From positions 1 through 29,997 of the forward strand of contig CAMZKR010000056.1 of NCBI GenBank assembly GCA_947311335.1: DNA of 29,997 bases. The letters run 5' to 3'. The position numbers and the translations under genes are program-made. Below the pieces are notes generated by a model. That model was not told where the DNA came from. It searched no databases and worked only from the letters and a program-made list of their open reading frames with translations. Source of the stretch: an uncultured bacterium. Its GTDB lineage: Bacteria; Patescibacteriota; Gracilibacteria; BD1-5; UBA6164. Of the stretch, positions 9,922 through 19,612 are shown in pieces (position 1 is the stretch's first letter; every line of letters starts with the position of its first letter).

Positions 9922-10194
9922 ATGGCTCACAAAAAAGCTCAATGATCAACTAGTAATGGTCGTGATTCGAATGCAAAAAGACTTGGGATAAAAGTTTTTT
10001 GATGACAAAACGTTATCTCATGAAATATAATTGTTAGACAAAAAGGTAATAAGTTTTGGCCTTCAGAATGAGTTTCTCAAGGATGTGACTTTACTTTATT
10101 CGCAACAAAAGATTGAATAGTAAAATTTACAGAAAGGAAGAGAAAAAGATATGATGGAAGAATATATAAAGATAAATATGTATCTATTGTTTAA
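9922..10194 (+). CDS. rpmA: 50S ribosomal protein L27
   Basis: 90 residues, usual length. The N-terminal tail of L27 reaches the peptidyl transferase centre. MAHKKAQGSTSNGRDSNAKR starts directly with AHKK, so there is no cleavable N-terminal extension of the Firmicutes type. QKGNKFWPSEGVSQGCDFTL and TKDGIVKFTERKRKR complete the family pattern. Gly codons are mixed here: 6 TGA and 5 GGN. It is usually beside rplU and obg but here is the last gene of the cluster. The start abuts a TATAAT-like run. Confidence 0.98.
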
Positions 10195-10212
10195 TAGAAT
10201 ATGAAAACAAAG

Positions 10213-10246
10213 AAAGTCATCCTAAAAAAGTAAGGATGACTTTTTT
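10213..10246 (+). terminator. intrinsic terminator of the translation cluster
   Basis: A perfect 11-bp stem, AAAGTCATCCT (10213-10223) and AGGATGACTTT (10233-10243), has a 9-nt loop and runs into six T (10241-10246). It starts 18 nt after the rpmA stop and is the clearest rho-independent terminator in the window. Confidence 0.93.
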
Positions 10247-10264
10247 GTTAATTTCTTTACTTAT

Positions 10265-10297
10265 TTTATTAAAAAATTAATGCCCTAATTTAATAAA
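10265..10297. other. AT-rich hairpin downstream of the terminator
   Basis: TTTATT, AAA and TTA segments on the left (10265-10279) pair with TAATTTAATAAA (10286-10297). The stem is about 12 bp with a small A bulge and the loop is ATGCCC. It lies between the rpmA terminator and the promoter region of the next gene. It could be a second terminator or a leader element. No other signal is certain in 10247-10362; TTGATT at 10301 with TATTAT at 10322 is a poor promoter candidate (15-bp spacing). Confidence 0.35.
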
Positions 10298-10362
10298 GAA
10301 TTGATTTTTTCTAGATTTCTCTATTATTTATGTATAAATATATAATTTATAAACGTATAAAT

Positions 10363-11613
10363 ATGAAATTTCTTTTTATTTTTTATATTATTTTCTTTCT
10401 TTTCTTTTCTTTTTTTAACAATACTTTTTGAGCTGATAAAAATCCTGTTTGTGATAAAAAGGTGCGTATCTTAGAGTTTAATAAGCCAGATATAAAAAAT
10501 TCTTTTTGCTGAATTAAAATTAAATTTTGGTATTGCAAATGTGCTTTTCATGGTACATATTGTGAAACTGCAAGAATGGACAAATCATCTGCTAATAATT
10601 TTGTTCAATGACAATATAATACTCGGATTTGAGAATTAAAGAAAAAATTTCAAGAAAAATGTGAAATTGATTGAAAAATAATAAATGATGGTAATGCATG
10701 TGAAAAATGTAATTCTCCATTTTTTAGAGAAAGCTGAAAATGTGTTCATCCAGATAAAGAAAGATTAAAAGAAATGATAAAAGATAACCCTGTAAATAAT
10801 GATTGCAAGATAAAAGATAATGATTTTGATAAAGATTGGACAAAGTATTCTGATATTGATGAAATAATTCCTATAAATGAAAGAAGTTTTGAAGCGCAAA
10901 AAGTGGATGAATACCAAAATCAAATTATAAAACTTTCAAAAGAAAATTTTATTCTCCAACGTGACAGAGAAATAGACAGACGTTCTCGTCTTTTTCTTAA
11001 GGATTTTAGAAGTAAACTTGTACATTCTCAAAAAGTAAATTTATTAAAGAGTTTTTGGAGATTATCGTTTATTACTTATCAAACAATTCAATCTTGAAAA
11101 TGAGCAGCTGGATCATATTCTAGTGTTATAACAAGATGAGAATGATTAAAAGAATGAGTTAAGGCTCTAGGTGAATGACTTAAATTTATTAAGTCAATGG
11201 TTCCAAAAAATCAAAATTCTTCTCTTGAAATCGATACAAGCACTACAGGGGGAAAAATAAAAAATATAGGTGTTGATATTGCATTTGAAACTCTTGCTAC
11301 ATTGGGTGACCCAATAAAAATTTGAACTGAATTTATAAATTCAAGTTCAAATGTGATTTTACCTTCAGCTGATATTACTGAAGAAGAAGTTCAAATTCTC
11401 CGTGATCAATATCTCGGGTCTAGGTTTTTAGATGAAGTTATACAAGAAAGCTATAAAGAGAATGTACTTAGAAAAAAAAGAGAAGAAGAAATAGAAGCAA
11501 AAATAAAAGAAACACAAAAAAAAGTTACCGGCTATGAGTGACAAGAAAAAGAACGTGTAAAAAATAATTTAATTAATTTATGTAAAAAACTTCTTGCTAA
11601 TGCTGAATGTTAA
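10363..11613 (+). CDS. exported Cys-rich protein of unknown function
   Basis: 416 residues. The start MKFLFIFYIIFFLFFSFFNN is a long hydrophobic run and looks like a signal peptide, with possible cleavage near residue 24 (NTFGAD). The next 110 or so residues are Cys-rich with metal- or disulfide-type spacing (WYCKCAFHGTYCE, ACEKCNSPFFRESGKC). A helical, charged section follows (about 170-260), then a Gly- and Ser-rich middle, and a coiled-coil-like C-terminus (KKREEEIEAKIKETQKKVTG) ending LCKKLLANAEC. Codon use differs from the ribosomal genes: CGT and CGG Arg codons, CTC, GGG and GGC appear, and Gly is 14 TGA to 11 GGN. It forms a pair with the next gene (16-nt gap). I recognise no family. 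Disulfide-stabilised extracellular protein is an inference. Confidence 0.8.
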
Positions 11614-11629
11614 TTTTTTAAAAATATAT

Positions 11630-12145
11630 ATGAAAAAATTATTTGTTTCAATCATCTGCTCTATATTGTTTGTGACTTTTACATATGCACAAACTCAAGA
11701 ACTAAAAGTTAGCAAATATACTATAGTTTATGATACAATTTATTCTGCAGATACAAATGATGATAAAGAAGATGATAGATTTTCTTATTACCTTAAGGAA
11801 AATCTTGTTTTTACTTCCTTTGATTCTGATTATAATGGAACTATAGATTTGTATTTAAGATTTGATGAAGACTTAAATGTAAATATGGAGTTATATGATA
11901 ATGATGAAGATGGTGAGATTGATAAAGAGGTTTTTGTAGACCCACAAGAAAATATAATTTCTGATGATCCAACTGTTTTACCAAAAGTTATTGAAAAAAT
12001 AGAGAAGGATAAAATTCCTATTGTAGAAAAGGAAGCTAGTAAAGAGAATTCTTTTTTAGTTCAAAAGGGGGGATATTTAATTTTAGCGTGAGTACTATTC
12101 TTTCTTATTATAGGGATTATTTTTATTAATAGAAAAAGAAAATAA
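11630..12145 (+). CDS. exported Asp-rich protein with C-terminal membrane anchor
   Basis: 171 residues. A signal peptide, MKKLFVSIICSILFVTFTYA, is followed by a likely cleavage before QTQE. The body contains two acidic loops, DSDYNGTIDLY and DNDEDGEIDKEVF, that resemble calcium-binding loops of EF-hand, dockerin or thrombospondin type 3 repeats. A Pro- and Lys-rich linker leads to a C-terminal transmembrane helix (YLILAGVLFFLIIGIIFI) and a basic tail NRKRK. This is the layout of a surface protein anchored by its C-terminus, although no LPXTG sortase motif is seen. Only one of its 6 Gly codons is TGA. The start at 11630 is preferred over an upstream in-frame ATG at 11594 because it begins right at the signal peptide. 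Calcium binding is inferred. Confidence 0.82.
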
Positions 12146-12151
12146 AACTTT

Positions 12152-13330
12152 TTATTTAATTATTTCTGAAGGCATTGTAAATGTATTATTTTCAATAATT
12201 CTTCATGGATAAGTACTAGTATTTATTCAAGTTTTTACATTATCTCATATAATACATCATAATTTTCTAAGTCAGCTATCTATTAATTGTCATTTAATCA
12301 TAACTTTTATATTACTTCAATCATGTTTTAGATTTGCTGAAATAAATCATCATCAAATATTTACATTATTTCAAATTATAGAATCTCATAAATAGCTTAA
12401 ATGAGCTATATTTGTATTATCTCATATACTACTATTTTTTATTTCAACAGCATTTCATATTTTACAATTATTTCATATAACAGTATTATTTCTAATATAA
12501 ATATTTGGTCATATTGAACTATTTTTTCAAATATAAACATTTCATTCAATATAAGTTCAGCTTTTCAATATTGTTCATTTTTCAATTATAACATTTCATT
12601 TAATTTGTACATTGTTTTCCAAAAATCATTTTATAGAGCTTTTTTTGATATTGTCTGTAAAATATTTATTTGCACTTAATATATCCCAAGGAGATCAGAC
12701 ATCTATAAATTCTCATTCTATTTTAATAGCTTTTAAAATATTTTGTTTTGCAAATTTACTTATAGCACAAGTTAATTCATATTCTAATCTTTGAGAAATT
12801 TTTATTTCTTTTATATATTCAAATATCTTTGAATTTAATTTAAATCATCATAGGTTAGCTAAATTTCCTATAAATTTTTTTGGTTTTTCAACAACTTCAA
12901 GAATTTTATTAGTTTTATCTATTTTAAATATTCAATATTTTTCAGGAGTTTTCACTTCTTTTACTAATACTCCGTATCATTTTAATTTTATTATTTTATC
13001 TAAATCTTTTTTTTCAAATATAGAATCTCAATAAATTATAAATACATCAGAATTTGTTTTTATTCAAAATAAAGCAGCGGCTGTTCATTTTTTTTCTCTT
13101 TGTATATGATAAGTTATTTTTGTTCATTTATAATTGTTTCATAAATATTCCACTATTTTTTCTTTTAAATATTTCACAACAATTATTATTTCATCCACAC
13201 TATTATAAAAATTTTCTAAATTATATTCTATAATAGTTTTTCAAAATATTTTAATTAATGATTTTTGAGTAGTATTTGTAAATGGTTTTAAGCGAGTTCA
13301 TTTTCAAGCAGCTAAAATAATTAATTTCAT
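12152..13330 (-). CDS. sugar-1-phosphate nucleotidyltransferase, GlmU-like with left-handed beta-helix
   Basis: 392 residues. The N-terminal nucleotidyltransferase domain starts with the signature LAAGKGTRLKPFTNTTQKSL and carries TAAALFG and IIYGDSIF (the acidic metal-binding motif), then EVVEKPKKF. From about residue 235 a series of hexapeptide repeats forms a left-handed beta-helix (IGKNSSIGPNIYIRNNTVIG, IGDNTNIAHLSYLGDS), ending in IGGGFISANLKHDG, which resembles the acetyltransferase-domain loop of GlmU. Domain order and length fit the shorter GlmU-like enzymes that make UDP-GlcNAc, or a glucose-1-phosphate nucleotidyltransferase. The nucleotide and sugar are not decided by sequence. It ends 6 nt from the facing end of the previous gene. 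Confidence 0.88.
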
Positions 13331-13372
13331 AATTTTATATTTAAAATAGTATTTTTTTGTTTATTTTATTTA

Positions 13373-13400
13373 ATGTTATTTTTTTAATATATAAAATCAA
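13373..13400 (-). promoter_or_regulatory. candidate promoter for the GlmU-like gene
   Basis: On the minus strand TTGATT (13400 to 13395) and TAACAT (13378 to 13373) are 16 bp apart, 42 bp before the start codon. The match is moderate in a very AT-rich region. Confidence 0.3.
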
Positions 13401-13418
13401 CTTTTTTCTGATTTTTTC

Positions 13419-13446
13419 TTGATAATAAAGAGAAAAAGAGTATTAT
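13419..13446 (+). promoter_or_regulatory. candidate gyrA promoter
   Basis: TTGATA at 13419-13424 and TATTAT at 13441-13446 are 16 bp apart. An overlapping TATAAT at 13446-13451 has a spacing too long for the same -35. The resulting leader would be about 50 nt. Confidence 0.45.
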
Positions 13447-13457
13447 ATAATTAATCT

Positions 13458-13484
13458 AATAGGAATTTTTAAAGCCTATTTTTT
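13458..13484 (+). terminator. terminator-like hairpin in the gyrA leader
   Basis: AATAGG (13458-13463) pairs with CCTATT (13475-13480) around an 11-nt loop, and T residues run from 13479 to 13484. It lies between the candidate promoter and the gyrA ATG at 13503, so it could attenuate gyrA. The 6-bp stem is weak. Confidence 0.35.
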
Positions 13485-13502
13485 ATTATTTAAATTAATA
13501 AA

Positions 13503-16049
13503 ATGCCAGAAGATAATAATAATGAAATTGAATGACAAAATAATGAGGATGATATAAATAAACAAGAAACATTACCATTAGAGACTTGAATAGTTTATGA
13601 TTGAGATGAAAATAAAAATATATCAGATGAAATGGAAACATGTTATATTGATTATGCAATGAGTGTTATTGTACAAAGAGCCCTTCCTGATATTAGAGAT
13701 TGATTAAAACCAGTACATAGAAGAATTTTGTTTGCAATGCATGAACTTTGATTAAAATCTACTACAAAATTTAGAAAATCTGCAACTGTAGTTTGAGATG
13801 TTTTATGAAAATATCATCCACATGGAGATAGTTCTGTATATGAAGCAATGGTTCGTATGGCTCAAGATTTTAGCCTTAGGTATCCACTTGTAAATGGACA
13901 ATGAAACTTTTGATCAATGGACGGTGATAATGCTGCAGCAATGAGATATACTGAAGCAAAAATGACAAAATTAGCTGAATATATGCTTAGTGATATAAAT
14001 AAAGATACTGTAGATTTTAGGGATAATTATGATGCAACAAGAAAAGAACCATCAGTTTTACCAACCAAAATCCCAGACTTACTTATGAATTGAGTTATGG
14101 GTATTGCTGTATGAATGGCAACAAATATTCCACCACATAATTTATTAGAACTTATAGATGCTATAGAGTTTTTACTTAAAGTTCCTGATATAGATTGAGT
14201 TACAGTTGAAAATTTATTAGAATATATAAAATGACCAGATTTTCCAACATGATGAATAGTCTATGATAGAGAAGCTATTTTGACTGCTTATTCAACATGA
14301 AGAGGTTCTGTTGTGATTAGATGAATAGCAGAAATAGAAGAAAATAAAAAATGAAGAAATATTATCCATATTTCCGAAGTTCCATATGGTTTAAATAAAT
14401 CCAATTTTATTATAAAAATAGCAGATTTGGTAAGAGATAAGAAAATAGTTTGAATTAGTGATATAAGAGATGAATCAACACAAAATAATGTGAGAATTAT
14501 AATAGAATTAAAAAAAGACAGCTTTCCAAAAAAAATTTTAAATCAACTATATAAAATGACACCTCTTCAAACTAGTTTTTGATATAACATCATATGATTA
14601 TGAGAAAGATGATTACAACCTAAATTACATAATTTAAAAGAACTTTTAATTGCTTTTATAAATCATAGAAAGGAAGTTGTAACAAGAAGAACTAGGTATG
14701 ATTTAAATATTGCTGAAGCAAGAGCTCATATTCTTGAATGATTAAAAAAAGCTTTAGACCATATAGATAAAATAATAAAATTAATAAGAGCATCAAATAC
14801 AAAACAAGAGGCTAAACTTTCTCTTATGGATGGATTTAATTTTTCTGAGAAACAAGCAGAAGCAATCCTTGAAATGAAATTACAAAAGTTAGCGGGACTT
14901 GAAAGAAAAAAAATAGAAGATGAATTAAATGAAAAATTATTACTAATATCTGATTTAAAAGATATTTTAGCAAAACCAGAAAGAATAGTATCTATAATAA
15001 TAGAAGAACTAGATTATATAAAAGAAAAATTTTGAGATGAAAGAAGAACTAGAATTAATTCTTGAAAAGTTTGAGAATTTAATCCAAAAGATACTATTCC
15101 AAATGAAGATGTATTTGTAGTATTTTCAAAAAATAGTTATATAAAAAGATTAAAATCAAATTCCTTTAGAACACAAAGAAGATGATGAAAATGAGTAAAA
15201 ACATGAGCTAAAGAAAATGATGAAATAAAATTAATGGTTTCTACTACTAATCATGCAGATTTACTATTTTTTACTTCAAAAGGTAGAGTATTTACTCTTC
15301 CTGCTTATGAAATTCCAGAAACTACTAGAATAGCAAAAGGACAACCAATTATAAATTTGCTTAACTTACAAAAAGAAGAAGAAATATCAGCCATACTTGA
15401 TATAACAAGAGAAAAAAATAAATATCTTTTCTTTGTATCAAAAAATGGAGTAGTTAAAAAACTTGATATGGAGATGGTAAAAAATATTAGAGCAAATTGA
15501 TTAAAGGTAGTTTGAGTAAAAGATAAAGATAGTTTGATGTGGGTAAAAACCACAACTTGAGAAGATAGTATATTTATCGTTACTAAAGAATGAAAAGCTA
15601 TACAATTTAATGAAACTGATGTTAGACCTATGTGAAGAACAGCAGCATGAGTTAGGTGAATTAGATTAAAATCTAATGATGAGGTAATAGAGGTTGCTGT
15701 AGTTTGAGAAGAAGATGAAATTTTATTTATTGCAACAGAAAATGGTATGTGAAAACTTTCTAGTATAAATGAATATAGAAATCAAAAAAGATGAGGTTCA
15801 GGAGTAAAAGCAATGGCTATGACAAAAAAAACTTGAAGACTCATTTCAGCAAAAATATTAACAGAAGAAGATAAAAAAAATTCAGACGTTATACTTATTA
15901 GTAAATGATGACAAACTATAAGGATTAATTTAAAATGAATGAGAAAAACATCAAGAGTTACTCAATGAATTATTTTAACTAAAATAAAAAAAGCAGCAGA
16001 TAAGATAGTAAGAGCTTCTGTTATAAGAGAAAATGAAGAAGATGAATAA
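13503..16049 (+). CDS. gyrA: DNA gyrase subunit A
   Basis: 848 residues, full length. With GyrB it introduces negative supercoils. The winged-helix catalytic part starts at about residue 40 (YIDYAMSVIVQRALPDIRDG). The quinolone-determining region has YHPHGDSSVYEAMVRMAQ, with Ser at the E. coli S83 position and Glu at the D87 position. The active-site tyrosine is Y149 in AAAMRYTEAKM. The C-terminal beta-pinwheel carries the GyrA box QRRGGKG at 558-564. That motif separates gyrase from topoisomerase IV, and all three of its glycines are TGA codons. The first 40 residues are an acidic extension. gyrB is not in the window. The gene stands alone between two minus-strand genes. Confidence 0.98.
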
Positions 16050-16071
16050 AAACTTTTTTTAAAGCGATTTA

Positions 16072-19000
16072 TTATTCTTTTTTCCAATTATTTGAATCTT
16101 GTAGTTTTTCAATATTTATTATATGTAGAGAACTTCTTCTATTTAAATATCATTTTTGTTCAAAAATTGTTCAAATAGGTCATAATTCTGTGAAAACATC
16201 CTTTTTTCTTCAAGCTATCCATCATCAATTTATCTCTCTTATTTTTTGTTTTGCTGCTTCTTCATCTTTAAAATCTCAATCTTCTCATATAACTTTTAAA
16301 ATAAAATTAAGTAAATTTAAAAGTTCATATTTTGAGATATTATCTCAATCTAAATTATTTATTTCAGCAAATCATTTTATATTTCTCATTGCTTTATAAA
16401 AATTTTCTTTATATTTCCATACAAAATCTAAATTTAATTCTTTTAAGGTTTCTTTTAGATTTATTAAATTATTTAGTGCTTCAGGATTTCAGATTTTTAT
16501 TATTTTTTTTCAATTTTTATCTATTTTTTCTTCTATTTGAAGTTGTTTAAACTCTTTATTACCGATTCAATCTATAGTTATTCAAGATGAGGTTGTAAAA
16601 GAATGATTTCAATTAGATGATGATATACTAGAAATAGAGTTTTTTAGATAAGCTTGATTATTATTTGTTTCTGTCTCTTTTATATTATATTTTTGTTTTA
16701 ATTTTTTATAATATTTAGCCTCAGCTTCTATATTGTATTTTTCTACTATTTTATTTAATTCTTTTATATCTCATTTTTTTGCAATTTGATAAACTTCTTT
16801 TTCTTTAATAATTTGTAAATATTGTATTTTCTTTTTAGATGAAATAGAAGTGTTTATTATTGTGCTTAAATGTTTTCTTAAATTTTCATTACTACATCAC
16901 TGTAATAAAGAGTTTAAGACTTTTTGTTGTAGTTTTTCTTTATTAATCTTTTGATTATCTTTTTTTAATCTATTTGATTCTTCTATAAATCTTTTCTCAA
17001 ATAAATCTATAAATTTATCTGGATCAAATTCTTTATCTGTTAATAAACCTAGTTTTTTTAAGAAATCTCATTGATTAGAATAATCGGCAGTTATTGATTT
17101 ATTTATTATATTTGCTAGTTGTTGTGTTTTTTGTGTAGTTTCTTGTTTTGTTTGTTTTATAATGGAATCTATTAGTAGTACATATTCTTTATAAGAATAT
17201 TTTTCAGCTAATTTTAATATAATAGTATTTTTTATAGATTCATCATTTTCATTTATTAATTTCTTTATGTAATTTAGGGTTTGTTCACTTATTTTTATAT
17301 TATCTATTTCTAGTTTATTTATTTTGTTTATATTTAATTTTTTTATCTGTTCCTTTTTTTCTTTAGTATATTTTCATATATTTCTTAGATCTGCATTGTA
17401 TTTTTGGAAAAGTTCTTGTATTTCTTGAATTTGTCATTCATATTCTGGATATTTCTTTATAAAATCTTGTATTTCTAGAGTCTTTTTTAAGAAGAAGTTA
17501 TATAAAATAGATTTAAATTTAGGTTTTCTTATAAGTTGTTTTATTATATTTTCTTTATTTCTTTCTTTTAATTTTTTAAATATTTCTAAAGCATTTTCTA
17601 CAGTATCAAATCTAATTTTTGATAAATATTGTATTTGTTCATTTTCGTCTAAAAAATTATTATCTATTAGGCTTTGTAAATATATTATATTGTATTCCTT
17701 GTTAGATTGTTTTTTAAAATCTAACGCTTTTAGATAAAAAGAAGGATCAATTTTTATTATTTTTTTTATATTATTTGGATTTCTTAATATTTTATTTAAA
17801 GTTTTTGGTAAAAAAAGAAAATTTATAGATTCTTCTTCTTCAATTTCTAAAGTCTCTATTAATTTATTTATTCCTTTTTCATCTATTATTTTATATAAAC
17901 TGTTATCTAATATTTGTTTTTCTTTATCATCTAAATCATCTATATTATCATAATAATCTACTATATCTTTTTTATTTATTATAAAATTTTTATTATTTGA
18001 ATATTTATTAAAATTTACTCATATATTTTTTAATATTTCTTCTGTTATTATTCAATTTTCAATGTAATAATCTATTATTGATTTATCAACTATATTTATA
18101 AAATTTTTTAACTGTTCTTTACTTAGTTCTTTAATATCAATGTTTTTTACTTGTACAAAAGAAAATTTATAATCTGGTTCTAATTCTTTTCTTTTTTTAT
18201 ACAATTCATATAATACATCAAAGTCAGTTTTAAAAATATCATTTACATAAGCATAATTCAAGTTTTTTAAGTCTTTTATACTTTTTATTACCTCTAGAAA
18301 TTTATTTTTATTTGTAATCATTACTAATTCTTCAGGATTTTTAAAAAAATATTTTGTATCAAGTTTGTTATATCATTTTAATCCAAAAGATAATATTTTT
18401 TTAGTAAATTCCATATTTCTTTTAAATTTGATTAATTCTATAACTTGTTTTATGTTTTCTTCTGATAATTTCTTATTTCTTAATATTTTTTGAATTTCTT
18501 CTGTATTTTTACTTTGAAGATTTTCTATATTTATGTCTTTTGTTTGTAATAATTGTTTTATTTCACTTTCTTTTTTTAGTAAAAAATCTTTTATTAATTT
18601 TTCTGCTTTTCAGTCTTGTTTATTATTTTTCCAAAATTCTAATAATTTACCTAATTTATCTATTCATCATAATAATTTTGGATTTTGATAAAAATTAGCT
18701 CATATAGAATATAGATATTTAATATAATTTGCTAAAGCTATAGAGTTTATTTCTTTTATAGTTGTTTCTTCTAAATATTTAGAAAAATCACTTGTTTTTA
18801 TTAAGAAATTTCATTTTTTATTATTAAATCATTGAATAAATTCATTATTAAATCATTTATCTTTTTCTAAAAGAACCATTTTTATTAATTTCTCTTGAAA
18901 TAATCTCACCTCATATTTATCATCAAGGTTTTGTATTGTATCATAAAAGAATGTAAATAATTTATTTGTATCATTTGATTTTGAATATCTTGAATAATTT

Positions 19001-19461
19001 TTATTTAAGTAACTTAAGGCTATTATTGCTTCTTTTTTTGTAAAAACTTTTATATTTTTTTCTAACAATTTTTGTGCTTTTTCTTTAGATTTAGAATTAT
19101 CTTTATGCCTTCATAATAATTTGTCAAATAGACTTCTTTTTTCTTTTATTCAATTATCTTCTGCTAATTTTATTATATCTCATAATTCTAATAAAATGGA
19201 TAATCTTTCAGATTTTGAGAACTTTTTATTTGATTTTAATGCATTTTTGATTTCATTGTATAAATCTAAATATTCTTGTCTAAATTTTTTATATAACTCT
19301 TTATTTCCTGAATCTCTTACACTTCTAAGTAATTCATAAGCTTCATTTAAATCTTGATGTATCTCATTTTCGATTTTTTCATTTGAATTTGAGGACTCGA
19401 TATTTATTTGCAAACTCCTATAATTTATAGAATCTTGTCATTTTTCTCAAATTAATCCCAT
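16072..19461 (-). CDS. giant helical protein of unknown function
   Basis: 1129 residues in one continuous frame once TGA is Gly. I recognise no family. There is no signal peptide or membrane segment. Residues 1 to about 935 are rich in Lys, Asn, Ile, Leu and Glu and look almost wholly alpha-helical, with short helix-turn-helix spacing suggestive of a solenoid (for example FTKKEAIIALSYLNKNYSRY, ENALEIFKKLKERNKENIIK). A Ser-rich linker (SISSISSSNG, about 941-950) precedes a distinct C-terminal domain of about 170 residues with GWIAGRKKDVFTELGPIGTI near its end. The starting ATG is the first in frame and lies about 150 bp from divergent alaS. It ends 22 bp from the facing gyrA stop. It could be a structural, scaffold or host-interaction protein; none of this is shown. 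Confidence 0.8.
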
Positions 19462-19553
19462 AAGATAGTGTCTTATATATATTATTTTTATTTTAACATA
19501 AATTTTTATTTTAAGCAAAAATCAACTTTTTTACACCTTCATTAAATCTTACC

Positions 19554-19581
19554 TTGAAAAAAAAAGCTTTTTTGTTATTAT
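19554..19581 (+). promoter_or_regulatory. candidate alaS promoter
   Basis: TTGAAA at 19554-19559 and TATTAT at 19576-19581 are 16 bp apart, 31 bp before the alaS start. The spacer holds the self-complementary run AAAAAAGCTTTTTT. The 151-bp gap (19462-19612) also has to hold the promoter of the minus-strand giant gene, which I could not place. Confidence 0.4.
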
Positions 19582-19612
19582 TTTTATCATCTTAATTTAT
19601 GAAAAAATAAAA

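Noticed and set aside
11594..12145. Longer version of the 171-residue exported protein starting at 11594
   Set aside because: It would overlap the end of the previous gene and put extra residues before a well-formed signal peptide that starts at 11630.
13503..16049. Apparent premature stops in gyrA and nearly all other genes, as if pseudogenes
   Set aside because: All are TGA at glycine positions and are explained by recoding, not decay.
16072..19461. Phage tape-measure or toxin interpretation of the giant protein
   Set aside because: No phage genes, membrane segments, secretion signal or toxin motif are visible around or in it; only its size and helicity fit.
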